Shown: positions 11,190-22,921 of the stretch, one piece after another
How the letters are laid out: each line of letters opens with the position of its first letter
Numbering within the stretch: position 1 is the stretch's first letter
Assembly (NCBI RefSeq): GCF_051020985.1
Contig: NW_027475164.1
Span: forward strand, 496,001 to 560,000
DNA length: 64,000 nucleotides
Direction: 5' to 3'
DNA from: Nomia melanderi
Taxonomy: Eukaryota > Arthropoda > Insecta > Hymenoptera > Halictidae
The notes under the pieces: generated by a model
The model's input: only the letters and a program-made list of their open reading frames with translations
The model's database searches: none
What the model was told of the DNA's origin: nothing
Program-made: the position numbers and the translations under genes

Positions 11190-13965
11190 CTGACCCTGAG
11201 TGTCCGACCCCATGAGACGGTGGTTTTCTCGGCCCCTGGTGGTCCGAGGGCGTTCCCGCTGCACACATTCATGCGCCAGGGCCTCCTACAGACAATGCAC
11301 TTTGATTTATTGCGCCATCACTAATAGCACCCGAGATATCACCATATATATATTGGATTTTCAACCGACCCTGAGCGGCCGGCCCCATGAGACGGTGGTT
11401 TTCTCGGCCACTGGTGGTCCGAGGTAGTTCCCGCTGCACAGATTCATGCGCCAGGGCCTCCTGCAGACAATGCCCTTTTATTTATTGCGCTATCTATAAT
11501 AGCACCCGAGATATCACCAGATATATATTGGATATTCAACCGACCCTGAGCGGCCGGCCCCATGAGACGGTGGTTTTCTCGGCCCCTGGTGGTCCGAGGT
11601 CGTTCCCGCTGCACAGATTCATGCGCCAGGCCCTCCTACAGACAATGCACTTTGATTTATTGCGCTATCTCTAATAGCACCCGAGATATCACCAGATATA
11701 TATTGGATTTTTCCCTGACCCTGACAGTCCGACCCCATGAGACGGTGGTTTTCTCGGCCCCTGGCGGTCAGAGGTCGTTCCTGCTGCACAGGTTCATGCG
11801 CCAGGGCCTCCTGCAGACAATGCACATTGATTTATTGCGTTATCTGTAATAGCACCCGAGATATCACCAGATTTATATTGGATTTTTCCCTGACCCTGAG
11901 TGTTCGACCCCATGAGACGGTGGTTTTCTCGGCCCCTGGTGGTCCGAAGTCGTTCCCGCTGCACAGATTCATGCGCCAGGGCCTCCTACAGACAATGCAC
12001 TTTGATTTATTGCGCTATCTGTAATAGCACCCGAGATATCACCATATATATATTGGATTTTCAACCGACCCTGAGCGGCCGGCCCCATGAGACGGTGGTT
12101 TTCTCGGCCCCTGGTGGTCCGAGGTCGTTCCCGCTGCACAGATTCATGCGCCAGGGCCTCCTGCAGACAATGCCCTTTTATTTATTGCGCTATCTATAAT
12201 AGCACCCGAGAGATCACCAGATATATATTGGATTTTTCCCTGACCCTGAGTGTCCGACCCCATGAGACGGTGGTTTTCTCGGCCCCTGGTTGGCCGAGGT
12301 CGTTCCCGCTGCACAGATTCATGCGCCAGGGCCTCCAGACAATGCACTTTGATTTATTGCGCTATCTGTAATAGCACCCGAGATATCACCATATACATAT
12401 TGGATTTTCCCCTGACCCTGAGTGGCCGGCCCCATGAGACGGTGGTTTTCTCGGCCCCTGGTGGTCCGAGGTCGTTCCCGCTGCACAGATTCATGCGCCG
12501 GGGCCCCCTGCAGATAATTCACTTTGATTTATTGCGCTATCTGGAATAGCACCCGAGATATCACCAGATATATATTGGATTTTTCCCTGACCCTGAGTGT
12601 CCGATCCCATGAGACGGTGGTTTTCTCGGCCCCTGGTGGTCCGAGGTCGTTCCCGTTGCACAGATTCATGCGCCAGGGCCTCCTACAGACAATGCACTTT
12701 GATTTATTGCGCTTTCTGTAATAGCACCCGAGATATCACCAGATTTATATGGGATTTTTCCCTGACCCTGAGTGTCCGACCCCATGAGACGGTGGTTTTC
12801 TCGGCCCCTGGTGGTCCGAGGTCGTTCCCGCTGCACAGATGCATGCGCCAGGGCCTCCTGCAGGGAATGCTCTGTGGTTTATTGCGCTATCTCTAATAGA
12901 ACCCGGGATATCACCAGATTTATATGGGATTTTTCCCTGACCCTGAGTGTCCGACCCCATGAGACGGTGGTTTTCTCGGGCCCTGGTGGTCCGAGGTCGA
13001 TCCCGCTGAACAGATTCATGCGCCAGGGCCTCCTACAGACAATGCACTTTGATTTATTGCGCTATCTGTAATAGCACCCGAGATATCACCAGATATATAT
13101 TGGATTTTTACATGACCCTGACAGTCCGGCAGCATGTGTCGATGGATTTCACGGTCCCTCCTGGTCCGAGGTCGACCCCGCTGCTCAGATTCATGCGCCG
13201 GGGCCTCCTACAGTCAATGCACTTTGATTTATTGCGCTATCTGTAATAGCACCCGAGATATCACCAGATATATGCTGGATTTTTACATGACCTTGGGTGA
13301 CGAATTCCAAATATCTGTAATTTTCTCGGCGCCTGGTGGTCCGAGGTCGTTCCTGCTGCACAGATTCATTCGTCAGTGCCTCCGACAGACAATGCACTGT
13401 GATTTATTGCGCTATCTCTAATAGCACCCGAGATATCACCAGATATATATTGGATTTTTCCCTGACCATGAGAGTCCGGCCCCATGAGACGGTGATTTTC
13501 TCGGCCCCTGGTGGTCCGAGGTCGATCCCGCTGCACAGATTCATGCGCCAGGGCCTCCTACAGACAATGCACTGTGATTTATTGCGCTATCTGTAATAGC
13601 ACCCGAGATATCACCATATATATATTGGATTTTCCCCTGACCCCGAGTGTCCGGTCCCATGAGACGGTGGTTTTCACGGCCCCTGGTGGTCCGAGGTCGT
13701 TCCCGCTGCACAGATTCATGCGCCAGGGCCCCCTGCAGATAATTTACTTTGATTTATTGCGCCGTCTCTAATAGCACGCGAGATATCACCAGATATATAT
13801 TGGATTTTTCCCTGACCCTGACAGTCCGGCCCCATGAGACTGTGGTTTTCTCGGCCCCTGGTGGTTCGAGGTCGTTCCCGCTGTACAGATTCATGCGCCA
13901 GGGCCTTCTATAGATAATTTACTTTGATTTATTGCGCTATCTCTAATAGCACCCGAGATATCACC
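11190..13965 (+). repeat. Block L, copy 3
   Basis: Matches 695-3470 with offset 10495. Few differences are seen, for example TCGTCAGTGCC near 13371 against TCGCCAGTGCC near 2876, CGAATTCC for CGAGTTCC near 13301, and GATTTATTGCGCCG near 13749 for GATTTATAACGCCG near 3254. Its right end at about 13965 continues into a CAGGTATATATTGG monomer instead of type D. Confidence 0.86.
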
Positions 13966-14104
13966 AGGTATATATTGGATTTTACCCTGAACCTGAGTGT
14001 CCGGCCCCATGAGACGGTGGTTTTCTCGGACCCTGGCGGTCCGAGGTCGTTCCCGCTGCACAGATTCTTGCGCCAGGGACTCCTACAGACAATTTACTTT
14101 GATT
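13230..14104 (+). repeat. 5-monomer tandem duplication, unit 1 (875 bp)
   Basis: Starts in the CGAATTCCAAATATCTG relative of type D and runs through the GACCATGAGAGTCC, TTTTCACGGCCCC, GTTCGAGG with TTCTATAG, and GGTATATATTGG monomers. The next 875 bp repeat the same order with almost no change. Upstream flanks (CGCCGGGGCC versus CGCCAGGGACTCC) and downstream flanks differ, which fixes the length at five monomers. Confidence 0.85.
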
Positions 14105-14979
14105 TATTGCGCTATCTGTAATAGCACCCGAGATATCACCAGATATATGCTGGATTTTTACATGACCTTGGGTGACGAATTCCAAATATCTGTAATTTTC
14201 TCGGCGCCTGGTGGTCCGAGGTCGTTCCTGCTGCACAGATTCATTCGCCAGTGCCTCCGACAGACAATGCACTGTGATTTATTGCGCTATCTCTAATAGC
14301 ACCCGAGATATCACCAGATATATATTGGATTTTTCCCTGACCATGAGAGTCCGGCCCCATGAGACGGTGATTTTCTCGGCCCCTGGTGGTCCGAGGTCGA
14401 TCCCGCTGCACAGATTCATGCGCCAGGGCCTCCTACAGACAATGCACTGTGATTTATTGCGCTATCTGTAATAGCACCCGAGATATCACCATATATATAT
14501 TGGATTTTCCCCTGACCCCGAGTGTCCGGTCCCATGAGACGGTGGTTTTCACGGCCCCTGGTGGTCCGAGGTCGTTCCCGCTGCACAGATTCATGCGCCA
14601 GGGCCCCCTGCAGATAATTTACTTTGATTTATTGCGCCGTCTCTAATAGCACGCGAGATATCACCAGATATATATTGGATTTTTCCCTGACCCTGACAGT
14701 CCGGCCCCATGAGACTGTGGTTTTCTCGGCCCCTGGTGGTTCGAGGTCGTTCCCGCTGTACAGATTCATGCGCCAGGGCCTTCTATAGATAATTTACTTT
14801 GATTTATTGCGCTATCTCTAATAGCACCCGAGATATCACCAGGTATATATTGGATTTTACCCTGAACCTGAGTGTCCGGCCCCATGAGACGGTGGTTTTC
14901 TCGGACCCTGGCGGTCCGAGGTCGTTCCCGCTGCACAGATTCTTGCGCCAGGGACTCCTACAGACAATTTACTTTGATT
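14105..14979 (+). repeat. 5-monomer tandem duplication, unit 2 (875 bp)
   Basis: Exact-register copy of 13230-14104. One visible difference is TCGCCAGTGCC near 14246 for TCGTCAGTGCC near 13371. This unit also forms the first five monomers of the larger 9-monomer unit that follows. Confidence 0.84.
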
Positions 14980-15679
14980 TATTGCGCTATCTGTAATAGC
15001 ACCCGAGATATCACCAGATATATATTGGATTTTCCCCTGACCCTGAGTGTCCGGCCCCATGAGACTGTGGTTTTCTCGGCCCCTGGTGGTCCGAGGTCGT
15101 TCCCGCTGCACAGATTCATGCGCCAGGGCCTCCTGCAGATAATTCACTTTGGTTTATTGCGCTATCTCTAATAGCACCCGAGATATCACCAGATATATAT
15201 TGGATTTTCCCCTGACCCTGAGTGTCCGGCCCCATGAGACTGTGATTTTCTCGGACCCTGGTGGTCCGAGGTCGTTCCCGCTGCACAGATTCATGCGCCA
15301 GGGCCTCCTACAGACAATGCACTTTGATTTATGGCGCTATCTGTAATAGCACCCGAGATATCACCAGATATATATTGCATTTTTCACTGACCCTGAGTGT
15401 CCGGCCCCATGAGACGGTGGTTTTCTCGGCCCCTGGTGGTCCGAGGTCGTTCCCGCTGCACAGATTCATTGCCCAGGGCCTCCTACAGACAATGCACTTT
15501 GATTTATTGCGCTATCTGTAATAGCACCCGAGATATCACCAGATATATATTGGATTTTTACATGACCCTGACAGTCCGGCAGCATGTGTCGATGGATTTC
15601 ACGGTCCCTCCTGGTCCGAGGTCGACCCCGCTGCTCAGATTCATGCGCCGGGGCCTCCTACAGTCAATGCACTTTGATT
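14105..15679 (+). repeat. 9-monomer HOR unit, copy 1 (1575 bp)
   Basis: Contains unit 2 of the 5-monomer duplication plus four monomers: GATAATTCACTTTGG near 15136, GTGATTTTCTCGGACCC near 15243, TTGCATTTTTCACTG near 15375 and, at 15515-15680, the GCATGTGTCGATGG monomer also found near 2635 and 13134. The order repeats from 15680 with offset 1575. Confidence 0.83.
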
Positions 15680-17090
15680 TATTGCGCTATCTGTAATAGC
15701 ACCCGAGATATCACCAGATATATGCTGGATTTTTACATGACCTTGGGTGACGAATTCCAAATATCTGTAATTTTCTCGGCGCCTGGTGGTCCGAGGTCGT
15801 TCCTGCTGCACAGATTCATTCGCCAGTGCCTCCGACAGACAATGCACTGTGATTTATTGCGCTATCTCTAATAGCACCCGAGATATCACCAGATATATAT
15901 TGGATTTTTCCCTGACCATGAGAGTCCGGCCCCATGAGACGGTGATTTTCTCGGCCCCTGGTGGTCCGAGGTCGATCCCGCTGCACAGATTCATGCGCCA
16001 GGGCCTCCTACAGACAATGCACTTTGATTTATTGCGCTATCTGTAATAGCACCCGAGATATCACCATATATATATTGGATTTTCCCCTGACCCCGAGTGT
16101 ACGGTCCCATGAGACGGTGGTTTTCACGGCCCCTGGTGGTCCGAGGTCGTTCCCGCTGCACAGATTCATGCGCCAGGGCCCCCTGCAGATAATTTACTTT
16201 GATTTATTGCGCCGTCTCTAATAGCACGCGAGATATCACCAGATATATATTGGATTTTTCCCTGACCCTGACAGTCCGGCCCCATGAGACTGTGGTTTTC
16301 TCGGCCCCTGGTGGTTCGAGGTCGTTCCCGCTGTACAGATTCATGCGCCAGGGCCTTCTATAGATAATTTACTTTGATTTATTGCGCTATCTCTAATAGC
16401 ACCCGAGATATCACCAGGTATATATTGGATTTTACCCTGAACCTGAGTGTCCGGCCCCATGAGACGGTGGTTTTCTCGGACCCTGGCGGTCCGAGGTCGT
16501 TCCCGCTGCACAGATTCTTGCGCCAGGGACTCCTACAGACAATTTACTTTGATTTATTGCGCTATCTGTAATAGCACCCGAGATATCACCAGATATATAT
16601 TGGATTTTCCCCTGACCCTGAGTGTCCGGCCCCATGAGACTGTGGTTTTCTCGGCCCCTGGTGGTCCGAGGTCGTTCCCGCTGCACAGATTCATGCGCCA
16701 GGGCCTCCTGCAGATAATTCACTTTGGTTTATTGCGCTATCTCTAATAGCACCCGAGATATCACCAGATATATATTGGATTTTCCCCTGACCCTGAGTGT
16801 CCGGCCCCATGAGACTGTGATTTTCTCGGACCCTGGTGGTCCGAGGTCGTTCCCGCTGCACAGATTCATGCGCCAGGGCCTCCTACAGACAATGCACTTT
16901 GATTTATGGCGCTATCTGTAATAGCACCCGAGATATCACCAGATATATATTGCATTTTTCACTGACCCTGAGTGTCCGGCCCCATGAGACGGTGGTTTTC
17001 TCGGCCCCTGGTGGTCCGAGGTCGTTCCCGCTGCACAGATTCATTGCCCAGGGCCTCCTACAGACAATGCACTTTGATTTATTGCGCTAT
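15680..17090 (+). repeat. 9-monomer HOR unit, copy 2 (partial)
   Basis: Repeats 14105-15515 with offset 1575. A private A (AGTGTACGG near 16097) distinguishes it from AGTGTCCGG. It ends where GCTATATGTAATATGCACCC (near 17081) appears, a +1 variant also seen near 4150 and 18148, and the array then leads into the second copy of block M. Confidence 0.82.
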
Positions 17091-17445
17091 ATGTAATATG
17101 CACCCGAGATATCACCAGATATAAATTGCATTTTTCACTGACCCTGAGTGTCCGGCCCCATGAGACGGTGGTTTTCTCGGCCCCTGGTGGTCCGAGGTCG
17201 TTCCCACTGCACAGGTTCATGCGCCAGGGCCTCCTACAGACAATGCACTTTGATATATGGCGTTATCTCTAATAGCACCCGAGATATCATCAGATACATC
17301 CTGCATTTTTACATGAACTTGGGTGACGGATACCGAAAATCTGTAATTATCATGGCCCATGGTGGTCCGAGGTCGTTCCCGCTGCACAGATGCATGCGCC
17401 AGGGCCTCCTGCAGATAAGTCACTTTGATTTATCGCGCTATCTCT

Positions 17446-20400
17446 AATAGCACCCGAGATATCACCAGATATATGCTGAATTTATACATGACCTTGGGTG
17501 ACGGATACCGAAAATCTGTAATTTTCTTGGCCCCTGGTGGTCCGAGGTCGTTGCTGCTGCACAGATTCATGCGCCAGGGCCTCCTGCAGACAATGCCCTT
17601 TGATTTATCGCGCTATCTGTAATAGAACCCGAGATATCACCAGATATATATTGGATTTTTCCCTGTCCCTGAGTGCCCGGCCCCATGTGTCGGTGGTTTT
17701 CTCGGCCCCTGGTGGTCCGAGATCGATCTTGCTGCACAGATTCATGCGCTAGGGCGTCCTGCAGACAATGCACTTTGATTTATGGCCCTATCTGTAATAG
17801 CACCCGAGATATCACCAGATATATATTGGATTTTCCCCTGACCCTGAGTGTCCGGCCCCATGAGACTGTGATTTTCTCGGACCCTGGTGGTCCGAGGTCG
17901 TTCCCGCTGCACAGATTCATGCGCCAGGGCCTCCTACAGACAATGCACTTTGATTTATGGCGCTATCTGTAATAGCACCCGAGATATCACCAGATATATA
18001 TTGCATTTTTCACTGACCCTGAGTGTCCGGCCCCATGAGACGGTGGTTTTCTCGGCCCCTGGTGGTCCGAGGTCGTTCCCGCTGCACAGATTCATTGCCC
18101 AGGGCCTCCTACAGACAATGCACTTTGATTTATTGCGCTATATGTAATATGCACCCGAGATATCACCAGATATAAATTGCATTTTTCACTGACCCTGAGT
18201 GTCCGGCCCCATGAGACGGTGGTTTTCTCGGCCCCTGGTGGTCCGAGGTCGTTCCCACTGCACAGGTTCATGCGCCAGGGCCTCCTACAGACAATGCACT
18301 TTGATTTATTGCGCTATCTCTAATAGCACCCGAGATATAACCAGATATATATTGGATTTTTCCCTGACCCTGACAGTCCGGCCCCATGTGTCGGTGATTT
18401 TCTCGGACCCTGGTGTTCCGAGGTCGATCCCGCTGCACAGATTCATGCGCTAGGGCCTCCTGCAGACAATGTACTTTGATATATGGCGTTATCTCTAATA
18501 GCACCCGAGATATCATCAGATACATCCTGCATTTTTACATGAACTTGGGTGACGGATACCGAAAATCTGTAATTATCATGGCCCATGGTGGTCCGAGGTC
18601 GTTCCCGCTGCACAGATGCATGCGCCAGGGCCTCCTGCAGATAAGTCACTTTGATTTATCGCGCTATCTCTAATAGCACCCGAGATATCACCAGATATAT
18701 GCTGAATTTATACATGACCTTGGGTGACGGATACCGAAAATCTGTAATTTTCTTGGCCCCTGGTGGTCCGAGGTCGTTGCTGCTGCACAGATTCATGCGC
18801 CAGGGCCTCCTGCAGACAATGCCCTTTGATTTATCGCGCTATCTGTAATAGAACCCGAGATATCACCAGATATATATTGGATTTTTCCCTGTCCCTGAGT
18901 GCCCGGCCCCATGTGTCGGTGGTTTTCTCGGCCCCTGGTGGTCCGAGATCGATCTTGCTGCACAGATTCATGCGCTAGGGCGTCCTGCAGACAATGCACT
19001 TTGATTTATGGCCCTATCTGTAATAGCACCCGAGATATCACCAGATATATATTGCATTTTTCACTGACCCTGAGTGTCCGGCCCCATGAGACTGTGGTTT
19101 TCTCGGCCCCTGGTGTTCCGAGGTCGTTTCCGTTGCACAGATTCATGCGCCAGGGCCTCCTACAGACAATGCACTTTGGTTTATTGCGCTATCTGTTATA
19201 GCACCCGAGATATCACCAGATATATATTGGATTTTTCCCTGAACCTGAGTGTCCGGCCCCATGAGACGGTGGTTTTCTCGGCCCCTGGTGGTCCGAGGTC
19301 GTTCCCGCTGCCCAGATTCATGCGCCAGGGCCTCCTACAGACAAAGCACTTTGATTTATTGCGGTATCTGTAATAGCACCAGAGATATCACCAGATATAT
19401 AATGGATTTTTCCCTGACCCTGACAGTCCGGCCCCATGAGACGGTGGTTTTCTCGGCCCCTGTTAGTCCGAGGTCGTTCCCGCTGCCCAGATTCATGTGC
19501 CAGGGCCTCCTACAGACAATGCACTTTGATCTATGGCGCTATCTGTAATAGCACCCGAGATATCACCAGATATATATTGGATTTTTCACTGACCCTGAGT
19601 GTCCGGCCCCATGAGACAGTGGTTTTCTCGGCCCCTGGTGGTCCGAGGTCGTTCCCGCTATACAGATTCATGCGCCAGGGCCTCCTACAGACAATGCACT
19701 TTGATTTATGGCGCTATCTGTAATAGCACCCGAGATATCACCAGATATATATTGCATTTTTCACTGACCCTGAGTGTCCGGCCCCATGAGACGGTGGTTT
19801 TCTCGGCCCCTGGTGGTCCGAGGACGTTCCCGCTGCACAGATTCATGCGCCAGGGCCTCCTACAGACAATGCACTTTGATTTATTGCGCTATCTCTAATA
19901 GCACCCGAGATATCACCAGATATATGCTGAATTTATACATGACCTTGGGTGACGGATACCGAAAATCTGTAATTTTCTTGGCCCCTGGTGGTTCGAGGTC
20001 GTTGCTGCTGCACAGATTCATGCGCCAGGGCCTCCTGCAGACAATGCCCTTTGATATATCGCGCTAACTGTAATAGCACCCGAGATATCATGAGATATAT
20101 ATTGGATTTTTCCCTGACCCTGAGTGTCCGGCCCCATGAGACGGTGGTTTTCTCGGCCCCTGGTGGTCCGAGGTCGTTCCCGCTGTACAGATTCATGCGC
20201 CAGGGCCTCCTACAGACAATGCACTTTGATTTATTGCGCTACCTCTAATAGCACCCAAGATATCACCAGATATATATTGGATTTTCCCCTGACCCTGAGT
20301 GTCCGGCCCCATGAGACTGTGGTTTCCTCGGCCCCTGGTGGTCCGAGGTCGTTCCCGCTGCACAGATTCATGCGCCAGGGCCTCCTACAGACAATGCACT

Positions 20401-22921
20401 TCGTTTTATTGCGCTATCTGTAATAGCACCCGAGATATCACCATATATATATTGGATTTTCCCCTGACCCTGAGTGTCTGGCGCCATGATACGGTAGTTT
20501 TCTCGGCCCCTGGTGGTCCGAGGTCGTTCCCGCTGCACAGATTCATGCGACAGGGCCTCCTACAGACAATGCACTTTGATTTATTGCGCTATCTGTAATA
20601 GCACCCGAGATATCACCAGATATATGCTGGATTTTTACATGACCCTGACAGCCCGGTCCCATGAGTCGGTGGTTTTCTCGGCCCCTGTTAGTCCGAGGTC
20701 GTTCCCGCTGCCCAGATTCATGCGCCAGGGCCTCCTACAGACAATGCACTTTGACCTATTGCGCTATCTGTAATAGCACCCGAGATATCACCAGATATAT
20801 ATTGGATTTTTCACTGACCCTGAGTGTCCGGCCCCATGAGACAGTGGTTTTCTCGGCCCCTGGTGGTCCGAGGTCGTTCCCGCTGTACAGATTCATGCGC
20901 CAGGGCCTCCTACAGACAATGCACTTTGATTTATGGCGCTATCTGTAATAGCACCCGAGATATCACCAGATATATATTGCATTTTTCACTGACCCTGAGT
21001 GTCCGGCCCCATGAGACGGTGGTTTTCTCGGCCCCTGGTGGTCCGCGGTCGTTCCCGCTGCACAGATTCATGCGCCAGTGCCTCCTACAGACAATGCACT
21101 TTGATTTATTGCGCTATCTCTAATAGCACCCGAGATATCACCAGATATATGCTGAATTTATACATGACCTTGGGTGACGGATACCGAAAATCTGTAATTT
21201 TCTTGGCCCCTGGTGGTTCGAGGTCGTTGCTGCTGCACAGATTCATGCGCTAGGGCCTCCTGCAGACAATGCACTTTGATATATCGCGCTAACTGTAATA
21301 GCACCCGAGATATCATGAGATATATATTGGATTTTTCCCTGACCCTGAGTGTCCGGCCCCATGAGACGGTGGTTTTCTCGGCCCCTGGTGGTCCGAGGTC
21401 GTTCCCGCTGTACAGATTCATGCGCCAGGGCCTCCTACAGACAACGCACTTTGATTTATTGCGCTACCTCTAATAGCACCCAAGATATCACCAGATATAT
21501 ATTGGATTTTCCCCTGACCCTGAGTGTCCGGCCCCATGAGACTGTGGTTTCCTCGGCCGCTGGTGGTCCGAGGTCGTTCCCGCTGCACAGATTCATGCGC
21601 CAGGGCCTCCTACAGACAATGCACTTCGGTTTATTGCGCTATCTGTAATAGCACCCGAGATATCACCATATATATATTGGATTTTCCCCTGACCCTGAGT
21701 GTCTGGCGCCATGATACGGTAGTTTTCTCGGCCCCTGGTGGTCCGAGGTCGTTCCCGCTGCACAGATTCATGCGACAGGGCCTCCTACAGACAATGCACT
21801 TTGATTTATTGCGCTATCTGTAATAGCACCCGAGATATCACCAGATATATGCTGGATTTTTACATGACCCTGACAGCCCGGTCCCATGAGTCGGTGATTT
21901 TCTTGGCCCCTGGTGGTCCGGGGTCGATCCCGCTGCACAGATTCATGCCCCAGGGCCTTCTACAGACAATGCACTTTGATTTACTGTGCTATCTCTAATA
22001 GCACCCGAGATATCACCAGTTATATATTGGATTTTTCCGTGACCCTGAGTGTCCGGCCCTATGAGACGGAGGTTTTCTCGGCGCCTGGTGGTCCGAGGTC
22101 GTTCCCGCTGCACAGATTCATGCGCCAGGGCCTCCTACAGACAATGCACTTTGATTTATTGCGCTATATGTAATAGCACCCGAGATATCACCAGATATAT
22201 ATTGCATTTTTCACTGACCCTGAGTGTCCGGCCCCATGAGACGGTGGTTTTCTCGGCCCCTGGTGGTCCGAGGTCGTTCCCACTGCACAGGTTCATGCGC
22301 CAGGGCCTCCTACAGACAATGCACTTTCATTTATTGCGCTATCTCTAATAGCACCCGAGATATCACCAGATATATGCTGAATTTATACATGACCTTGGGT
22401 GACGGATACCGAAAATCTGTAATTTTCTTGGCCCCTGGTGGTCCGAGGTCGTTGCTGCTGCACCGATTCATGCGCCAGGGCCTCCTGCAGACAATGCCCT
22501 TTGATTTATCGCGCTATCTGTAATAGAACCCGAGATATCACCAGATATATATTGGATTTTTCCCTGTCCCTGAGTGCCCGGCCCCATGTGTCGGTGGTTT
22601 TCTCGGCCCCTGGTGGTCCGAGATCGATCTCGCTGCACAGATTCTTGCGCTAGGGCCTCCTGCAGACAATGCACTTTGATATATCGCGCTAACGGTAATA
22701 GCACCCGAGATATCATGAGATATATATTGGATTTTTCCCTGACCCTGAGTGTCCGGCCCCATGTGACGGTGGTTTTCTCGGCCCCCGGTGGTCCGAGGTC
22801 GTTCCCGCTGTACAGATTCATGCGCCAGGGCCTCCTACAGACAATGCACTTTGATTTATTGCGCTACCTCTAATAGCACCCAAGATATCACCAGATATAT
22901 ATTGGATTTTCCCCTGACCCT
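17446..22921 (+). repeat. Block M, copy 2 (about 31 monomers)
   Basis: Second copy of 3450-9100, on average 14 kb downstream. The copies share type D and type P monomers, the +1 variant near 18148 and most point variants. Differences are whole monomers: copy 2 lacks one at 20051 and one at 21249, and has one extra at about 21950-22125 (GTGACCCTGAGTGTCCGGCC with GAGACGGAGG). At both losses the junction monomer is a clean hybrid of its two neighbours, as expected from in-register unequal exchange. Confidence 0.87.
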
